64,000 nt of DNA from Mastigocoleus testarum BC008 (GTDB taxonomy: Bacteria; Cyanobacteriota; Cyanobacteriia; Cyanobacteriales; Nostocaceae). The notes under the pieces were generated by a model. It made no database searches, was not told the origin of the DNA, and saw only the letters and a list, made by a program, of their open reading frames with translations. Shown piece by piece: positions 25,425-34,334 of the stretch. A program made the translations under genes and the position numbers. Numbering within the stretch: the stretch's first letter is position 1; every line of letters begins with the position of its first letter. The stretch lies in the NCBI RefSeq assembly GCF_001456025.1, contig NZ_LMTZ01000118.1, positions 184,176 through 248,175 of the forward strand, written 5' to 3'.

Positions 25425-26391
25425 AGCAACCCAAATTATCTGGAAAACCAAGCATTATATTCAAATTTTGTACCGCAGCTCCTGAAGCTCCTTTACCTAA
25501 ATTATCCAAACGAGCGACTAATAAAGCTTCTTGAGTATTATCATTCGCAAAGACAAAAATTTGTACTAAGTTAGTGTTAACTGCTCCTTGAGCGTCCAAA
25601 AATTTACCATTACGCAAATAACTTTCATCATTTAAAGGAGCAACCACAATATTTTCTTCATCTTGATAATATTCTTTGAGGGTGGTGTGGATTGCTTCAC
25701 CAGTAATAGATTTTTCTAAAGCGCGTAATTGTAAGGGAATTTGTACTAACATTCCTTGCTCAAAGTCTCCCACCGCAGGTACAAACAGGGGAGGAATATC
25801 TAAACCGGAATATACATGCATTTCCTTAACGTGCTTGTGACCGAATTTCACGCCATATATTCCATAAGCATAACCGGTTGCTGATAAGGGGGAAGCATTG
25901 TGAAATTTTTCATATTCTTCGATCAGTTTTCTTCCTCCTCCCGAATAACCGCTAACAGCATTGATGGTGACCGGGAAATTTTTGGGGATAATACTTGCTG
26001 TAACTAGTGGACGCACGCAAGCTAAAAAACCTGTTGGATAACATCCGGGGTTACTAACCCTTTTGGAGGAACGAATTTTTTCTCTGTGGTTTTTCTCAAG
26101 TTCGGGAAAACCATATACCCAACCACTTGCGACTCGATGAGCAGTACTCGCATCCAATATCTTCACATCGGGATTACTTACAAAACTTACTGCTTCGCGA
26201 GCCGCATCATCGGGTAAACAGAGAATAGCAACATCTGCTAAGTTAATATAATTTGACCTTGCTTGAGCATCTTTGCGTTTTTCTTGGGGTATGCTAATAA
26301 TCTCGATATCATCACGCTGGTTTAACCTGGAATGAATTTGCAAGCCGGTAGTTCCTTCTGCACCATCAATGAAAACTTTAGGTTTAGCCAT
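25423..26391 (-). CDS. argC: N-acetyl-gamma-glutamyl-phosphate reductase (short type)
   Basis: A 322-residue ArgC of the shorter, type 2 class. The N-terminal Rossmann nucleotide-binding region reads VFIDGAEGTTGLQIHSRL, the catalytic Cys lies in VSNPGCYPTGFLACVRPL, and VSGYSGGGRKL and the KEMHVYSGL segment complete the active site. It reduces N-acetylglutamyl phosphate to the semialdehyde in arginine synthesis with NADPH. A GAGG ribosome-binding site precedes the ATG. No other arg gene is adjacent. A type 1 ArgC may exist elsewhere in the genome. Confidence 0.93.
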   Translation of the reverse strand: MAKPKVFIDGAEGTTGLQIHSRLNQRDDIEIISIPQEKRKDAQARSNYINLADVAILCLPDDAAREAVSFVSNPDVKILDASTAHRVASGWVYGFPELEKNHREKIRSSKRVSNPGCYPTGFLACVRPLVTASIIPKNFPVTINAVSGYSGGGRKLIEEYEKFHNASPLSATGYAYGIYGVKFGHKHVKEMHVYSGLDIPPLFVPAVGDFEQGMLVQIPLQLRALEKSITGEAIHTTLKEYYQDEENIVVAPLNDESYLRNGKFLDAQGAVNTNLVQIFVFANDNTQEALLVARLDNLGKGASGAAVQNLNIMLGFPDNLGC

Positions 26392-26475
26392 AACTAGTTA
26401 CCTCAATTACCCCAAAAATATTTTAAAAGTGTAAACGCCCTAACATTATTAAAACTTACTGGGTTTGAATTTATC

Positions 26476-26640
26476 AAAACTACCGAATACCCCATCCCTC
26501 TATAGGGGATGTAAGGTAGGTCAAACATTGCTGTAAAAACAGCATTGTGCGTAGTTAAATCTAACCATTTAGTGGCGTTTGAGGCTTTGCAAGTAATAAA
26601 TATCAAGAATCCCCATCCCTCTATAGGGTGGGGAGCGTCA
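26476..26640. repeat. Two copies of a CCCCATCCCTCTATAGGG palindromic unit
   Basis: Near-identical palindromic units lie around 26488-26512 and 26608-26634, about 120 bp apart, in the gap upstream of argC. The first is CATCCC-TCTATAG-GGGATG; the second pairs CCCCATCCCT with AGGGTGGGG. An 82-codon frame covers them but has no independent support, so the 26392-26708 gap is taken as noncoding. Confidence 0.6.
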
Positions 26641-26708
26641 ATCAGTAACATGTATTTAATAACAGAATTTAAATCGCAAGTAGAGCAGGCTCTAATAAAA
26701 GATAGAAC

Positions 26709-27176
26709 TTAAAGACATGAGGGGTATTGTAAGTTGCTCAGTTCATTCCAAGTCTTCTCGCCGATGATACCATCCACTACTAAACCTTTATCTTTTTGTA
26801 AGCCCTTCACTGCAGTTTCGGTTACAGGACCAAAGTCACCATCAATAGTAGAACGATATCTGTCATCATCATATAGCCTTTGCTGAACTTTCCTTACGAG
26901 TTCACTTTTGTCACCTTTGCGAAGAACTTCCATATCGGCTGGAGCCTTTCGAAAAAGTGCGCACCAAGTATTATTGTCAACTTCTCCATTTCGCGGGAGA
27001 AACATTATGCACTGGAATACCCCAACTACATATTTGGTCCCTGCACCAAATATACCGTCAACTGAAATCTCTTGACCGTTTTTACGTAATAATTCTTGTA
27101 GTTCTCTTACAGATTCTCCTCTGGAACCTTCACGTAATTCTGGTTTGTTGATATCAGAACATGATGTTAAAGCCAT
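26709..27176 (-). CDS. Protein of two peptidoglycan-binding (PG_binding_1) domains, paralogue 1
   Basis: A 155-residue protein of two tandem PG_binding_1 domains. Each has the pattern PELREGSRGESVRELQELL ... VDGIFGAGT and VLRKGDKSELVRKVQQRL ... IDGDFGPVTETAV ... DGIIGEKTWNEL. No catalytic domain or clear signal peptide is present, so it may be a small wall-binding or matrix protein. Three paralogues follow upstream, each under its own gap of 190-500 bp; they arose by local duplication. Unlike paralogues 2 and 4 it lacks the cysteine-containing YVDSNHACVFPGEE-type insert. Confidence 0.82.
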   Translation of the reverse strand: MALTSCSDINKPELREGSRGESVRELQELLRKNGQEISVDGIFGAGTKYVVGVFQCIMFLPRNGEVDNNTWCALFRKAPADMEVLRKGDKSELVRKVQQRLYDDDRYRSTIDGDFGPVTETAVKGLQKDKGLVVDGIIGEKTWNELSNLQYPSCL

Positions 27177-27581
27177 ATTTATTTTTCCTAATGATGATTT
27201 TGTTGAATTTACTTTGTATAAATAAATTCTTACTAGATTATTCTCTTATCAAATAAATGTAATATTGATAACTCATAATATTATTTTAATAAATCGTTAT
27301 TTATTCGTAATCTGAACTTTTTATTATGTATTCTTACTTAAAATACCAAATTCCAAAATCTTTATTTGTTCTAATTTATCCTATAGAACTTTTATCAAAT
27401 GTGAGGTGAAATTCATATTAATTGTTACCCCAGTATCGATAAATAAATGCATGCGTGCGCTATACATACAGATAATTATCTATTACATCATGTTTATTGC
27501 TGCTAAGGTAATAACCTCTACTTTTTACCCCAAAGCAGAGGTTATTCAATTAGTAACAGAATTTATTTGTTGAATGAATGC
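27177..27581. other. Intergenic region with a long hairpin
   Basis: Between paralogues 1 and 2. A perfect 10-bp inverted repeat, AATAACCTCT at 27510-27519 and its complement at 27537-27546, lies just after the end of paralogue 2 and could end its transcript, though no T-run follows. Nothing else was recognised. Confidence 0.45.
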
Positions 27582-28091
27582 TTACAGGCATAAATCTGCA
27601 TATAATTTGCTGAGTTCAGACCAAGTATCATTGCCAACGACACCATCTATGTCTAAACCTGCACTTATTTGTAAGTCTTTAACTGCAGACTCAGTAGCAG
27701 GACCGAAATCACCATCAATAGCAGAACGATAATATCCACCGTTGGATAGTCTTTGCTGAATTAGCTCGACTAGTTCGCCCCGATCGCCTCGACGAAGAAG
27801 AGGCATATCAACTGGTCCACTAAAATAGGCTGCCCGCCAAGTTCTATCGTCAACGATTCCATCTTGTGGGAGAAACATTTTGGATTGGAATATTTTGACT
27901 GCATTTGTTGTTGCAGGACCAAATATACCGTCGATTACTTCTTCTCCAGGAAATACGCAAGCATGATTACTATCGACATAGTAAAACACACCGTGAGGTA
28001 ATAATAATCTTTGTAATTCTCTTACGGCTTCCCCTGTAGAACCTTCACGTAAAACTGGTTTGTTGAGAGCCGTAGATGATATGTTAGTCAT
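27582..28091 (-). CDS. Protein of two peptidoglycan-binding domains, paralogue 2
   Basis: A 169-residue paralogue: LNKPVLREGSTGEAVRELQR, then a 14-residue insert (FYYVDSNHACVFPGEE) before VIDGIFGPATTNAVKIFQ, and a second domain with LLRRGDRGELVELIQQRLSN and IDGDFGPATESAVKDLQ. The insert contains a Cys and is shared with the broken paralogue 4. Function as for the others is probably glycan or peptidoglycan binding. Confidence 0.82.
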   Translation of the reverse strand: MTNISSTALNKPVLREGSTGEAVRELQRLLLPHGVFYYVDSNHACVFPGEEVIDGIFGPATTNAVKIFQSKMFLPQDGIVDDRTWRAAYFSGPVDMPLLRRGDRGELVELIQQRLSNGGYYRSAIDGDFGPATESAVKDLQISAGLDIDGVVGNDTWSELSKLYADLCL

Positions 28092-28282
28092 TTCTATTTG
28101 TCCTAATTTTAATTTGTTTGAAGAGGCTTTTTCGTTATTTCTATTTAAATCTGGCTAATAACCAGTACCGCTTCGCGGAAGTAAAAAGTCAAAAAGCTTA
28201 TATGTTAGGATTTTCAGAGATTTTTAATGGTTACTCTAATTACGCCTAACTGTACTAGAACCCATTCTAGTTAACGAAAAAA

Positions 28283-28753
28283 TTAACATGAAGAAGGACT
28301 GGGTTCTATTTTACTAAGTTCATGCCAAGTGCGATTTCCAACTATTCCATCTATAGATAGACCTGCTTTGATTTGCAGATCCTTCACTGCAGATTCGGTC
28401 ACAGGACCAAAATCACTATCAATATTCGAACGATAGTATCCACCATCTGATAGTCTTTGCTGGATTTTTCTGACTAGTTCGCCTGTGTCGCCTTTACGGA
28501 TAACTGGCATATCGACTGGTGCACGTTGATAAAGTGTACGCCAAGTCTTGTCACCAACAATCCCATCTTGTAGGAGAAACATTTTGCACTGGAATAATTT
28601 AACTGCGGTTGTTGTTTGGGGACCAAATATACCGTCAACTACAACATTTATATTGCTACGTAACAATAATTCTTGTAGTTCTTTGACAGCTTCTCCTTTA
28701 GAACCTTCACGTAAAACAGGTTTGTTGAGAGCAGTAGATGATGTGTTAGTCAT
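28283..28753 (-). CDS. Protein of two peptidoglycan-binding domains, paralogue 3
   Basis: A 156-residue paralogue without the Cys insert: LNKPVLREGSKGEAVKELQE, VVDGIFGPQTTTAVKLFQCK, VIRKGDTGELVRKIQQRLSD and a C-terminal GIVGNRTWHELSKIEPS. It shares the MTNTSSTALNKPVLREGS start with paralogue 2 (MTNISSTALNKPVLREGS), which supports a recent duplication. The intergenic stretches on both sides carry no other gene. Confidence 0.82.
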   Translation of the reverse strand: MTNTSSTALNKPVLREGSKGEAVKELQELLLRSNINVVVDGIFGPQTTTAVKLFQCKMFLLQDGIVGDKTWRTLYQRAPVDMPVIRKGDTGELVRKIQQRLSDGGYYRSNIDSDFGPVTESAVKDLQIKAGLSIDGIVGNRTWHELSKIEPSPSSC

Positions 28754-29197
28754 TTTTGTTTCTTTGTCTCAATGCTAATTGTGTTTGAGGATGTATAAAT
28801 AAATTTATACACTGATTATTCTCCTATGAGAGCAATGTAGTTGTGATAACTTTTAATGAATATTTCAGATATAGTTATTGGTTTGTAAACTAAACTTTAT
28901 TCTCTGTAAAATCACTGTGTAGTATATAAGTAAGTATTTTGTAAGTCCTTGTGATATAAGGCTTTTACTCAAATATAAGTTCAGCTTAATTATTACTTGT
29001 AACCAGTGTAGAGAAATTAAAGTATTCTCTATAAATGTAACGAGTGGCGTAATTTATGTAACGCATTGAAATTTGTGGGAAATTCTATCTTTTTCTAGCA
29101 AACTAAAGCAAAGTAAGTTTGTTTAAGAACAAGATTTTAATGATAAGTAAAACTCATTCTACTTAATAAAAAGTAGAAGTTAATAGAGAGTAGGAAT
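28754..29197. other. Gene-free stretch upstream of paralogue 3
   Basis: About 440 AT-rich bases between paralogue 3 and the broken paralogue 4. It should hold the promoter of paralogue 3. No repeat or RNA gene was recognised. Confidence 0.4.
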
Positions 29198-29242
29198 TTA
29201 ACATGAGGTGATGAATATTTTGCTCAGTTCAAACCATGTGCG

Positions 29243-29275
29243 ATCGCTTCGCGCCGACGCTTTAGCGTCAATCGC
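29243..29275. repeat. Inserted 23-bp palindromic repeat with 5-bp target duplication, copy A
   Basis: A 23-bp core beginning TTCGCGCCGACGCTTTAGCG (29248-29270) is flanked on both sides by ATCGC (29243-29247 and 29271-29275). The core holds the hairpin GACGCT-TT-AGCGTC. It has split the GGCGATCGC (HIP1-like) site seen in the uninterrupted frame. Confidence 0.75.
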
Positions 29276-29486
29276 CAACAATACCATCAATAGTTAGACC
29301 TATATATGTTTGTAAATCCTTAACTGCTGCTTCGGTTGCAGTTCCAAAATCGCCATCAATAATAGAGTGATAATATCCGGCATCAGATAGTCTGTACTGT
29401 ATTTTTTCAACCAGTATACCTTTGCTACCTTTGTGAAGAACGGGCATATCAACTGGTGCACCTAAATAGAGTGTGCGCCAAGTCTG

Positions 29487-29519
29487 ATCGCTTCGCGCCG
29501 ACGCTTTAGCGTCAATCGC
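29487..29519. repeat. Inserted 23-bp palindromic repeat with 5-bp target duplication, copy B
   Basis: The same 23-bp core lies at 29492-29514 with flanking ATCGC at 29487-29491 and 29515-29519, in the same orientation as copy A and at the equivalent site of the other PG-binding domain. Confidence 0.75.
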
Positions 29520-30026
29520 CGACAATTCCATCTTCTGACAAAAATACTTTAGACTGGAATAGTTTCACTGCATTGGTTGTATGGCAGCCAAATATACCGT
29601 CAATAACTTCTTCCCCAGGGTATACGCAAGCATAGTCGTAATTTATACATGAAAATACACCGTGAGGTAATAATAATTCTTGTAGCTCTTTAACGTTTTC
29701 TCCTGTAGAACCTTCACGTAAAACAGGTTTGTTGAGAGTTGTAGAGGATGTGGTAGTAGAAAAGGTCATTTTTGTCTGTCCTAGTTGTGATTTTGGTTGA
29801 ATTTGGTTGCTATGAAGGTATTCAGATTCATATTCCGTGATTCCGCAATTTATACAAAAGTTTTTTAGGAATCTGTAGATAGGTAGAAAATATAACAATA
29901 AGGGTGTGGGTTGAGTTAAAGAGTAAGAATTTACTGAATAAAAAATAGTAATGCAAAGCAAGTGTTGTGTGCTTATCTTTACTAAGTAATACCAATTTGG
30001 AAAAATAATGAGACAGATAGATTTCC

Positions 30027-30054
30027 GTAGAGACGTTGCATGCAACGTCTCTAC
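30027..30054. repeat. Dispersed palindromic repeat (GAGACGTTGCATGCAACGTC)
   Basis: A perfect 28-bp palindrome with flanking TCC/GGA pairing, between paralogue 4 and the PAP2 gene. Related copies lie at 15377-15395, 39723-39752 and 41664-41689. Confidence 0.8.
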
Positions 30055-30159
30055 CGGAGAATCTGTTGCAATGATTTATCGAATTGGTATAAGTATGGAA
30101 GTTTATAACTATATTCTGCCAATATCTGTACTGTTTTAGAATTAGTATTTTGGATTACT

Positions 30160-30735
30160 ATGTTACCTTTTAAAGCATTATGTCCGATTTTAATAGCTTT
30201 AGTTGTTACGACCCTTGCACCCAAAGTGAAAGCAGAAACTTTTGATCGTGAAGTTTCTAAATTTGTTTCTGGACCGGGTACATTAATTTACCTTGGTAGT
30301 GGTGTAACTTTACCTCTACTTTTAGATCCTAAAGAAGGAAAACAACGCGCTCTAAGAACATTAGATTCTCTTGGTAGTAGCACTATTGCATGTATCGCTC
30401 TTAAAAAGGTAACACGAGTTCAAAGACCAGACTCAGATAGTAATGATAGTTTTCCTAGTTGTCATGCAACAGCGGCTTTTGCTGTAGCTACTGTACAAAG
30501 TCACTATAATCCAGACTCAGCATTTCTGTGGTACTCTGGGGCTACTCTAATTAGCTACTCGCGCTTGAATCTCAATCGTCACAGAATTTCAGAGGTATTA
30601 GCTGGTGCTGCATTGGGATATTTGACAGCAAAACTGGAGTTGAGCCAAAAACGCGGACTTATTCTATTCCCTTTTATTCATAGTAATGAAGACGAGCAAC
30701 CAATTGTTGGACTTCAGGTAATGGGTTCTTTCTGA
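30160..30735 (+). CDS. PAP2-superfamily membrane phosphatase
   Basis: A 191-residue protein. The three PAP2 motifs are present: KKVTRVQRP, FPSCHATAAF (PSxH) and SRLNLNRHRISE. The last usually reads SRxxxxxHxxxD, so Glu replaces Asp at the end. An N-terminal hydrophobic stretch (LIALVVTTLAPKVKA) looks like a signal peptide with an AxA site; few membrane spans are predicted, so the protein may be periplasmic like class A acid phosphatases. Likely substrates are phosphatidate, isoprenyl diphosphates or other phosphoesters. It stands alone. Confidence 0.8.
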   Translation: MLPFKALCPILIALVVTTLAPKVKAETFDREVSKFVSGPGTLIYLGSGVTLPLLLDPKEGKQRALRTLDSLGSSTIACIALKKVTRVQRPDSDSNDSFPSCHATAAFAVATVQSHYNPDSAFLWYSGATLISYSRLNLNRHRISEVLAGAALGYLTAKLELSQKRGLILFPFIHSNEDEQPIVGLQVMGSF

Positions 30736-31085
30736 AGAAAATGTTTGCTGAGTTTTGTACGAATATAGATCTTTCGAGATGAAATTCTATCCCCAATAAC
30801 GATCAAGTGCGAATTTTATAGATTTTTTTATTTTTAAATGTATTTATAATACTTAATTTCTTTCAAAATCTGTGCAAAATATACGTGTAAATATATAAGT
30901 TATCTGCGGGTAAATATGATTATCTGATTCCATAATATTTATATCTTATTATTTCGTGATTGTATTTTGATATTAAAAGTTGTGCAATAAATTTTTATCT
31001 TTCAATATCTATATATTATTAAATACTTTTATCAATATTATTTGTTTTAGATAATCATAAATCATTCGAATTATATTAAAGATAT
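30736..31085. other. AT-rich gene-free stretch before the outer-membrane-type gene
   Basis: About 350 very AT-rich bases, presumably the promoter and leader of the gene at 31086. No hairpin, repeat or RNA gene was recognised. Confidence 0.4.
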
Positions 31086-33074
31086 ATGAGACTTTTAAAG
31101 ATATCTGCTTGCGTTTTATTAGCCTTATCTACATCAGATATTGCCTCGGCTAGCCAAGATGGTGTGAATATAAATCAAGATGAAATAAGACAAAAAAATT
31201 TAATTGATAGACTTAGGGAAGCTAAAAAAAAATCTCAGAACCAAAAGCAAATTACTGTCGAAAATCCTAATAATGTAAATCCTAATAATGTAAATATATC
31301 AGTTGGGATTGACACCATCGCAAAAGATATTCTGAACAATAGTCAAAATAATAGAGAAGAAGTTACTCAAAACAACTTAAGCATATCTAATAGTCGCCCA
31401 ATATTAACAACAGCAGAGCATCTACGAAAAGGAGAAATTTCTATTTCTGTACGTCATCGTCATTTCTTCAGTTCGGGGACTGCTAGAAGTGATGGTCTTA
31501 CAGATCAACCAACTCTTGGGATTAGCTGGGGTGTGACCGATGATTTAGAACTGACTTTGGATTTTCAGACAGTTGATAACGCTGGACCGCAATATCAAGG
31601 GTCATACAGCGCTCAACGAATTAATGACCAAGGAAGTACAAACTTTTTTCAGGAATGGACTCTACAAGCAAAACAGAGAATTTGGCAAAGTAAAGATGGT
31701 ACGCAGGCTTTGAGTGGCGCGATCGCAGCCTCTAGAGGAAATGACAGACGTCCATATAATTTTGCTGATGCTAATGGTATTGTGGCAGCAGGACTAAATG
31801 CACAAACGGTTTTTTCTCTGGAGCTACCCTACACTATTAAACCCGATAAGCGTTGGCAGTTTACAGTATCTCCTAAAGTTGCTTTTTTACCAGAAGATAA
31901 TGCTCTCTATCTTAATCGATTACCACAACCAAACTCTGGTTCTTTTGGTGCAAATTTTGGTTTAGCAGGAGCCATTAGTTATCAATTAAGTCCAAGATTA
32001 TCTTTATGGGGTGATGCATTTATACCATTTACAGGTAATAACACTATCAATAGGGATACGGGATTACCAACTCGAGATATTGCCTACAATGCAGGTTTGA
32101 AATATATAATCAATCCCAGATTAGCTGCAGACTTATTCATTTCTAATACTTTGGCTAATACTGGACCTCTTTCTATAGTCACAGATAGAGAGTTTGACGC
32201 ATTAGGATTAGGACTTACCTATATACCTGGAGTTACAGTCGCAAATCGTCGCTATCCTAGTCATTTCGGTGTCAGACAAGGTATACCCCAAAGTACCCAT
32301 GCTGGATTCAGTGCTTTTGATGGTGGTACTGTTCCTAGGAAACAGTTATTAACCTTGCTCCAATTAAATGAAGGGAGAACATCGTCTGCAATTCGCTATG
32401 GAATAGAAGATGATTTAGAAATAGGTATTTTCTTAGATGATATTTCCGGGATAGTAGATGAATCTGTCCTTGGAGTTAGTGGCAAAATCCGCTTTTTAAA
32501 TCAAGCTGATGACAAACCATTTACCTTGAGTCTTGCTGGAAGCTTCGCCCGTTCTAATAGTGTGCTGGTAAACCTGATTAACAACGATCGCAATAGATTT
32601 GAGTCCTTAGGTTTAGAAAAGACTGGATTTAGTGTTAGTAACGAAAGTGTAGAACTTGGGGAGGTATTCGTTGTTACTTTGTCTGCACCATTGCATTATA
32701 AATTTCCTCAAGGAGGTTCAGCTTGGTTTACTCCTACCTTGGGGTATGTTCAACGTACTGGGTTAGAAATTGCTGGATTTAATGTTGGAACTTCGATTCC
32801 TTTGTCTCCAGAGTTAGATGCGATCGCTGAAGTTGGATTTAATCTCGGGGGAGAAGGTAACGCATTTATTGATAACACTCGTAAGTCAATTATTCCATGG
32901 AGTTTGGGTGTACGTTGGGAACCAAAGTCACTACTCGGTAAAGCTTTCTCTGGTTTGCAGCTAGAAGCATATCTCAGCAATAGAGTTGGTTCGAGTCCTT
33001 TTGAGACTCTCAGGGTTAGAGCAGATAATGAAACTAGGTTGGGAATTGGAATGTTATTACCAATTCAGTTTTAA
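31086..33074 (+). CDS. Secreted, probably outer-membrane beta-barrel protein of unknown function
   Basis: A 662-residue protein with a signal peptide (LLKISACVLLALSTSDIASA, cut near residue 22). Residues 25-105 are polar and Asn-rich. From about residue 110 on, alternating beta-strand patterns recur: ISVRHRHFF, LTLDFQTV, WTLQAKQRIW, AGLKYIINPRLAADLFIS, LGLGLTYIPG. They end with ETRLGIGMLLPIQF, a C-terminal strand with a terminal Phe typical of outer-membrane barrels. The barrel could have 20 or more strands. No plug domain or known export signature was found. Confidence 0.68.
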   Translation: MRLLKISACVLLALSTSDIASASQDGVNINQDEIRQKNLIDRLREAKKKSQNQKQITVENPNNVNPNNVNISVGIDTIAKDILNNSQNNREEVTQNNLSISNSRPILTTAEHLRKGEISISVRHRHFFSSGTARSDGLTDQPTLGISWGVTDDLELTLDFQTVDNAGPQYQGSYSAQRINDQGSTNFFQEWTLQAKQRIWQSKDGTQALSGAIAASRGNDRRPYNFADANGIVAAGLNAQTVFSLELPYTIKPDKRWQFTVSPKVAFLPEDNALYLNRLPQPNSGSFGANFGLAGAISYQLSPRLSLWGDAFIPFTGNNTINRDTGLPTRDIAYNAGLKYIINPRLAADLFISNTLANTGPLSIVTDREFDALGLGLTYIPGVTVANRRYPSHFGVRQGIPQSTHAGFSAFDGGTVPRKQLLTLLQLNEGRTSSAIRYGIEDDLEIGIFLDDISGIVDESVLGVSGKIRFLNQADDKPFTLSLAGSFARSNSVLVNLINNDRNRFESLGLEKTGFSVSNESVELGEVFVVTLSAPLHYKFPQGGSAWFTPTLGYVQRTGLEIAGFNVGTSIPLSPELDAIAEVGFNLGGEGNAFIDNTRKSIIPWSLGVRWEPKSLLGKAFSGLQLEAYLSNRVGSSPFETLRVRADNETRLGIGMLLPIQF

Positions 33075-33365
33075 TTATTCAGGACTCACGCAAAATAAAC
33101 GTAATTACGTCACTACCTATCACTAACGCCACGCAATAACTATAGCTACCCTACCTATAGCTACCCTACCTACGGTTCTGGAACTGCTACCTACGGATCC
33201 GCTTACGTTACGTCCTATTATTTAACTATGTTGTTAGCATTCAAATAGCTTTATTTGTATGGTCAAGAATTCAACGGCTAACGTCATCCTATTCTGACAA
33301 AATGAATCGAGAAAGCTTTGCGAATTACTAATACATGTTAATATTTAGGGTACAAATATATTTTG
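33075..33365. other. Intergenic region with short repeats
   Basis: It contains a duplicated TATAGCTACCCTACC at 33143-33172 and a following CTACCTACGG pair at 33168-33198 with GGATCC, reminiscent of the GC-rich dispersed repeats elsewhere. It should also carry the promoter of the molybdate uptake genes; no Mo-responsive ModE-type site was identified. Confidence 0.45.
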
Positions 33366-34205
33366 ATGATTAGACTGTTGGAAGTCAAGCCGAAAATATT
33401 AGTACTGATTCTTTCCTCATTGTTAATTGCTTGCAATCAAACTAACCAAAACTCGACTTCAAGAGCAAATACACAACAAACCGCAAGCTTAACTGTATCG
33501 GCTGCTGCTAGTTTGACAGATGCACTTCCATCAATAAAGAAAATGTATGAGCAGCAAAATCCACAGGTTTCCATTACCTACAATTTTGCTAGTTCTGGTA
33601 ATTTACAACGGCAAATAGAACAGGGAGCACCTGCTGATGTTTTTATTTCCGCTTCGGTCAACAAAATGGATATTTTGCAAAAACAAGGACTTTTGAGTCA
33701 GGGAAGTCGTAAGGATTTGCTGCAAAATAAAGTTGTTTTGATCGTGTCGAAAGATAATAGCACCATATCTGATTTTAAAGACTTAACTGCTACTGAAGTT
33801 AACAAAATTTCGATTGGCGAACCGAATAGCGTACCTGCGGGTAAGTATGCAAAGGAAGTTCTCACTAATGCAGGGATTTTCGAGGACGTAAAATCAAAAA
33901 CTGTTTTTGCGAAAACTGTTCGTCAAGTCTTGACTTATGTAGAAACCGGTAATGTTGATGCGGGAATTGTTTACGCTACAGATGCAAAAAGCTCAAATAG
34001 AGTCAAAGTTGCTGCGATCGCACCAGTAAAATCTCATTCTCCGGTTGTTTATCCAGTCGCAGTCATAAAAGATAGCAATAATTCCACTGCAGCGAAGGAA
34101 TTTGTGGAATTTTTATCGAGTAAACCAGCAAGCGAAGTATTTGCAAAAAACGGATTTACTCCAGTTATAAATAACTCTCCAATTAATAACTCCCAGAATA
34201 ATTAG
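33366..34205 (+). CDS. modA: Molybdate ABC transporter substrate-binding lipoprotein
   Basis: A 279-residue ModA. The N-terminus carries a lipoprotein signal with lipobox LLIAC (Cys near residue 21). The mature domain has LTVSAAASLTDALPSIKKMY (ligand-site Ser residues), YNFASSGNLQRQIEQGAPAD, the SVNKMDILQKQGLL segment and NVDAGIVYATDAKSS. It binds molybdate or tungstate in the periplasm and passes it to ModBC, the next gene. The ATG at 33366 is used; a TTG precedes it in frame. The C-terminus ends in an Asn-rich tail (INNSPINNSQNN). Confidence 0.92.
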   Translation: MIRLLEVKPKILVLILSSLLIACNQTNQNSTSRANTQQTASLTVSAAASLTDALPSIKKMYEQQNPQVSITYNFASSGNLQRQIEQGAPADVFISASVNKMDILQKQGLLSQGSRKDLLQNKVVLIVSKDNSTISDFKDLTATEVNKISIGEPNSVPAGKYAKEVLTNAGIFEDVKSKTVFAKTVRQVLTYVETGNVDAGIVYATDAKSSNRVKVAAIAPVKSHSPVVYPVAVIKDSNNSTAAKEFVEFLSSKPASEVFAKNGFTPVINNSPINNSQNN

Positions 34206-34213
34206 TAAATCCC

Positions 34214-34303
34214 AAAATAATCAATCTAAAACCTATCAATCTGAAACTTATAAATCTAAAACTTATAAATCTGAAACTTATAAATCTAAAACTTATAAAT
34301 TTC
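34214..34303. repeat. 15-nt tandem repeat, six units, between modA and modBC
   Basis: Six 15-bp units with consensus AAACTTATAAATCTA (first unit AAAATAATCAATCTA). The array is related, in inverted orientation, to the array inside modBC at 35034-35123. Confidence 0.82.
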
Positions 34304-34334
34304 CAAAAAATCAGTAATCAAGACGGCAACTGGT

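Larger units (their letters stand above)
29198..29769 (-). pseudogene. Broken fourth peptidoglycan-binding paralogue with two identical 28-nt insertions
   Basis: The gene starts at an ATG at 29769 (MTFSTTTSSTTLNKPVLREG) and its normal stop would be the TAA at 29198-29200 after ...FELSKIFITSC. Two identical 28-nt insertions each follow the codons for GIVGD, one per domain, and each brings a TGA into the frame directly. Removing both restores a continuous protein matching paralogue 2, including the Cys insert. The first domain could still be made as an 85-residue fragment. The frame extending upstream to 30045 is not part of the gene, since paralogues begin at the MTFST-type start. Confidence 0.82.

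Noticed and set aside
26403..26651. An 82-codon frame on the minus strand upstream of argC
   Set aside because: It runs through two copies of a palindromic repeat, has no domain or good start, and its only 'motifs' (PHPIEGWGF, PYRGMGY) come from the repeats.
29770..30045. N-terminal extension of the fourth peptidoglycan-binding paralogue
   Set aside because: Paralogues 2 and 3 start at the equivalent of the ATG at 29769; the extension runs through a dispersed palindrome and has no similarity to anything.
32985..33000. GGTTCGAGTCC, a tRNA T-loop-like sequence
   Set aside because: It lies within the outer-membrane protein coding region and no cloverleaf could be formed around it. No tRNA gene was found in the window.
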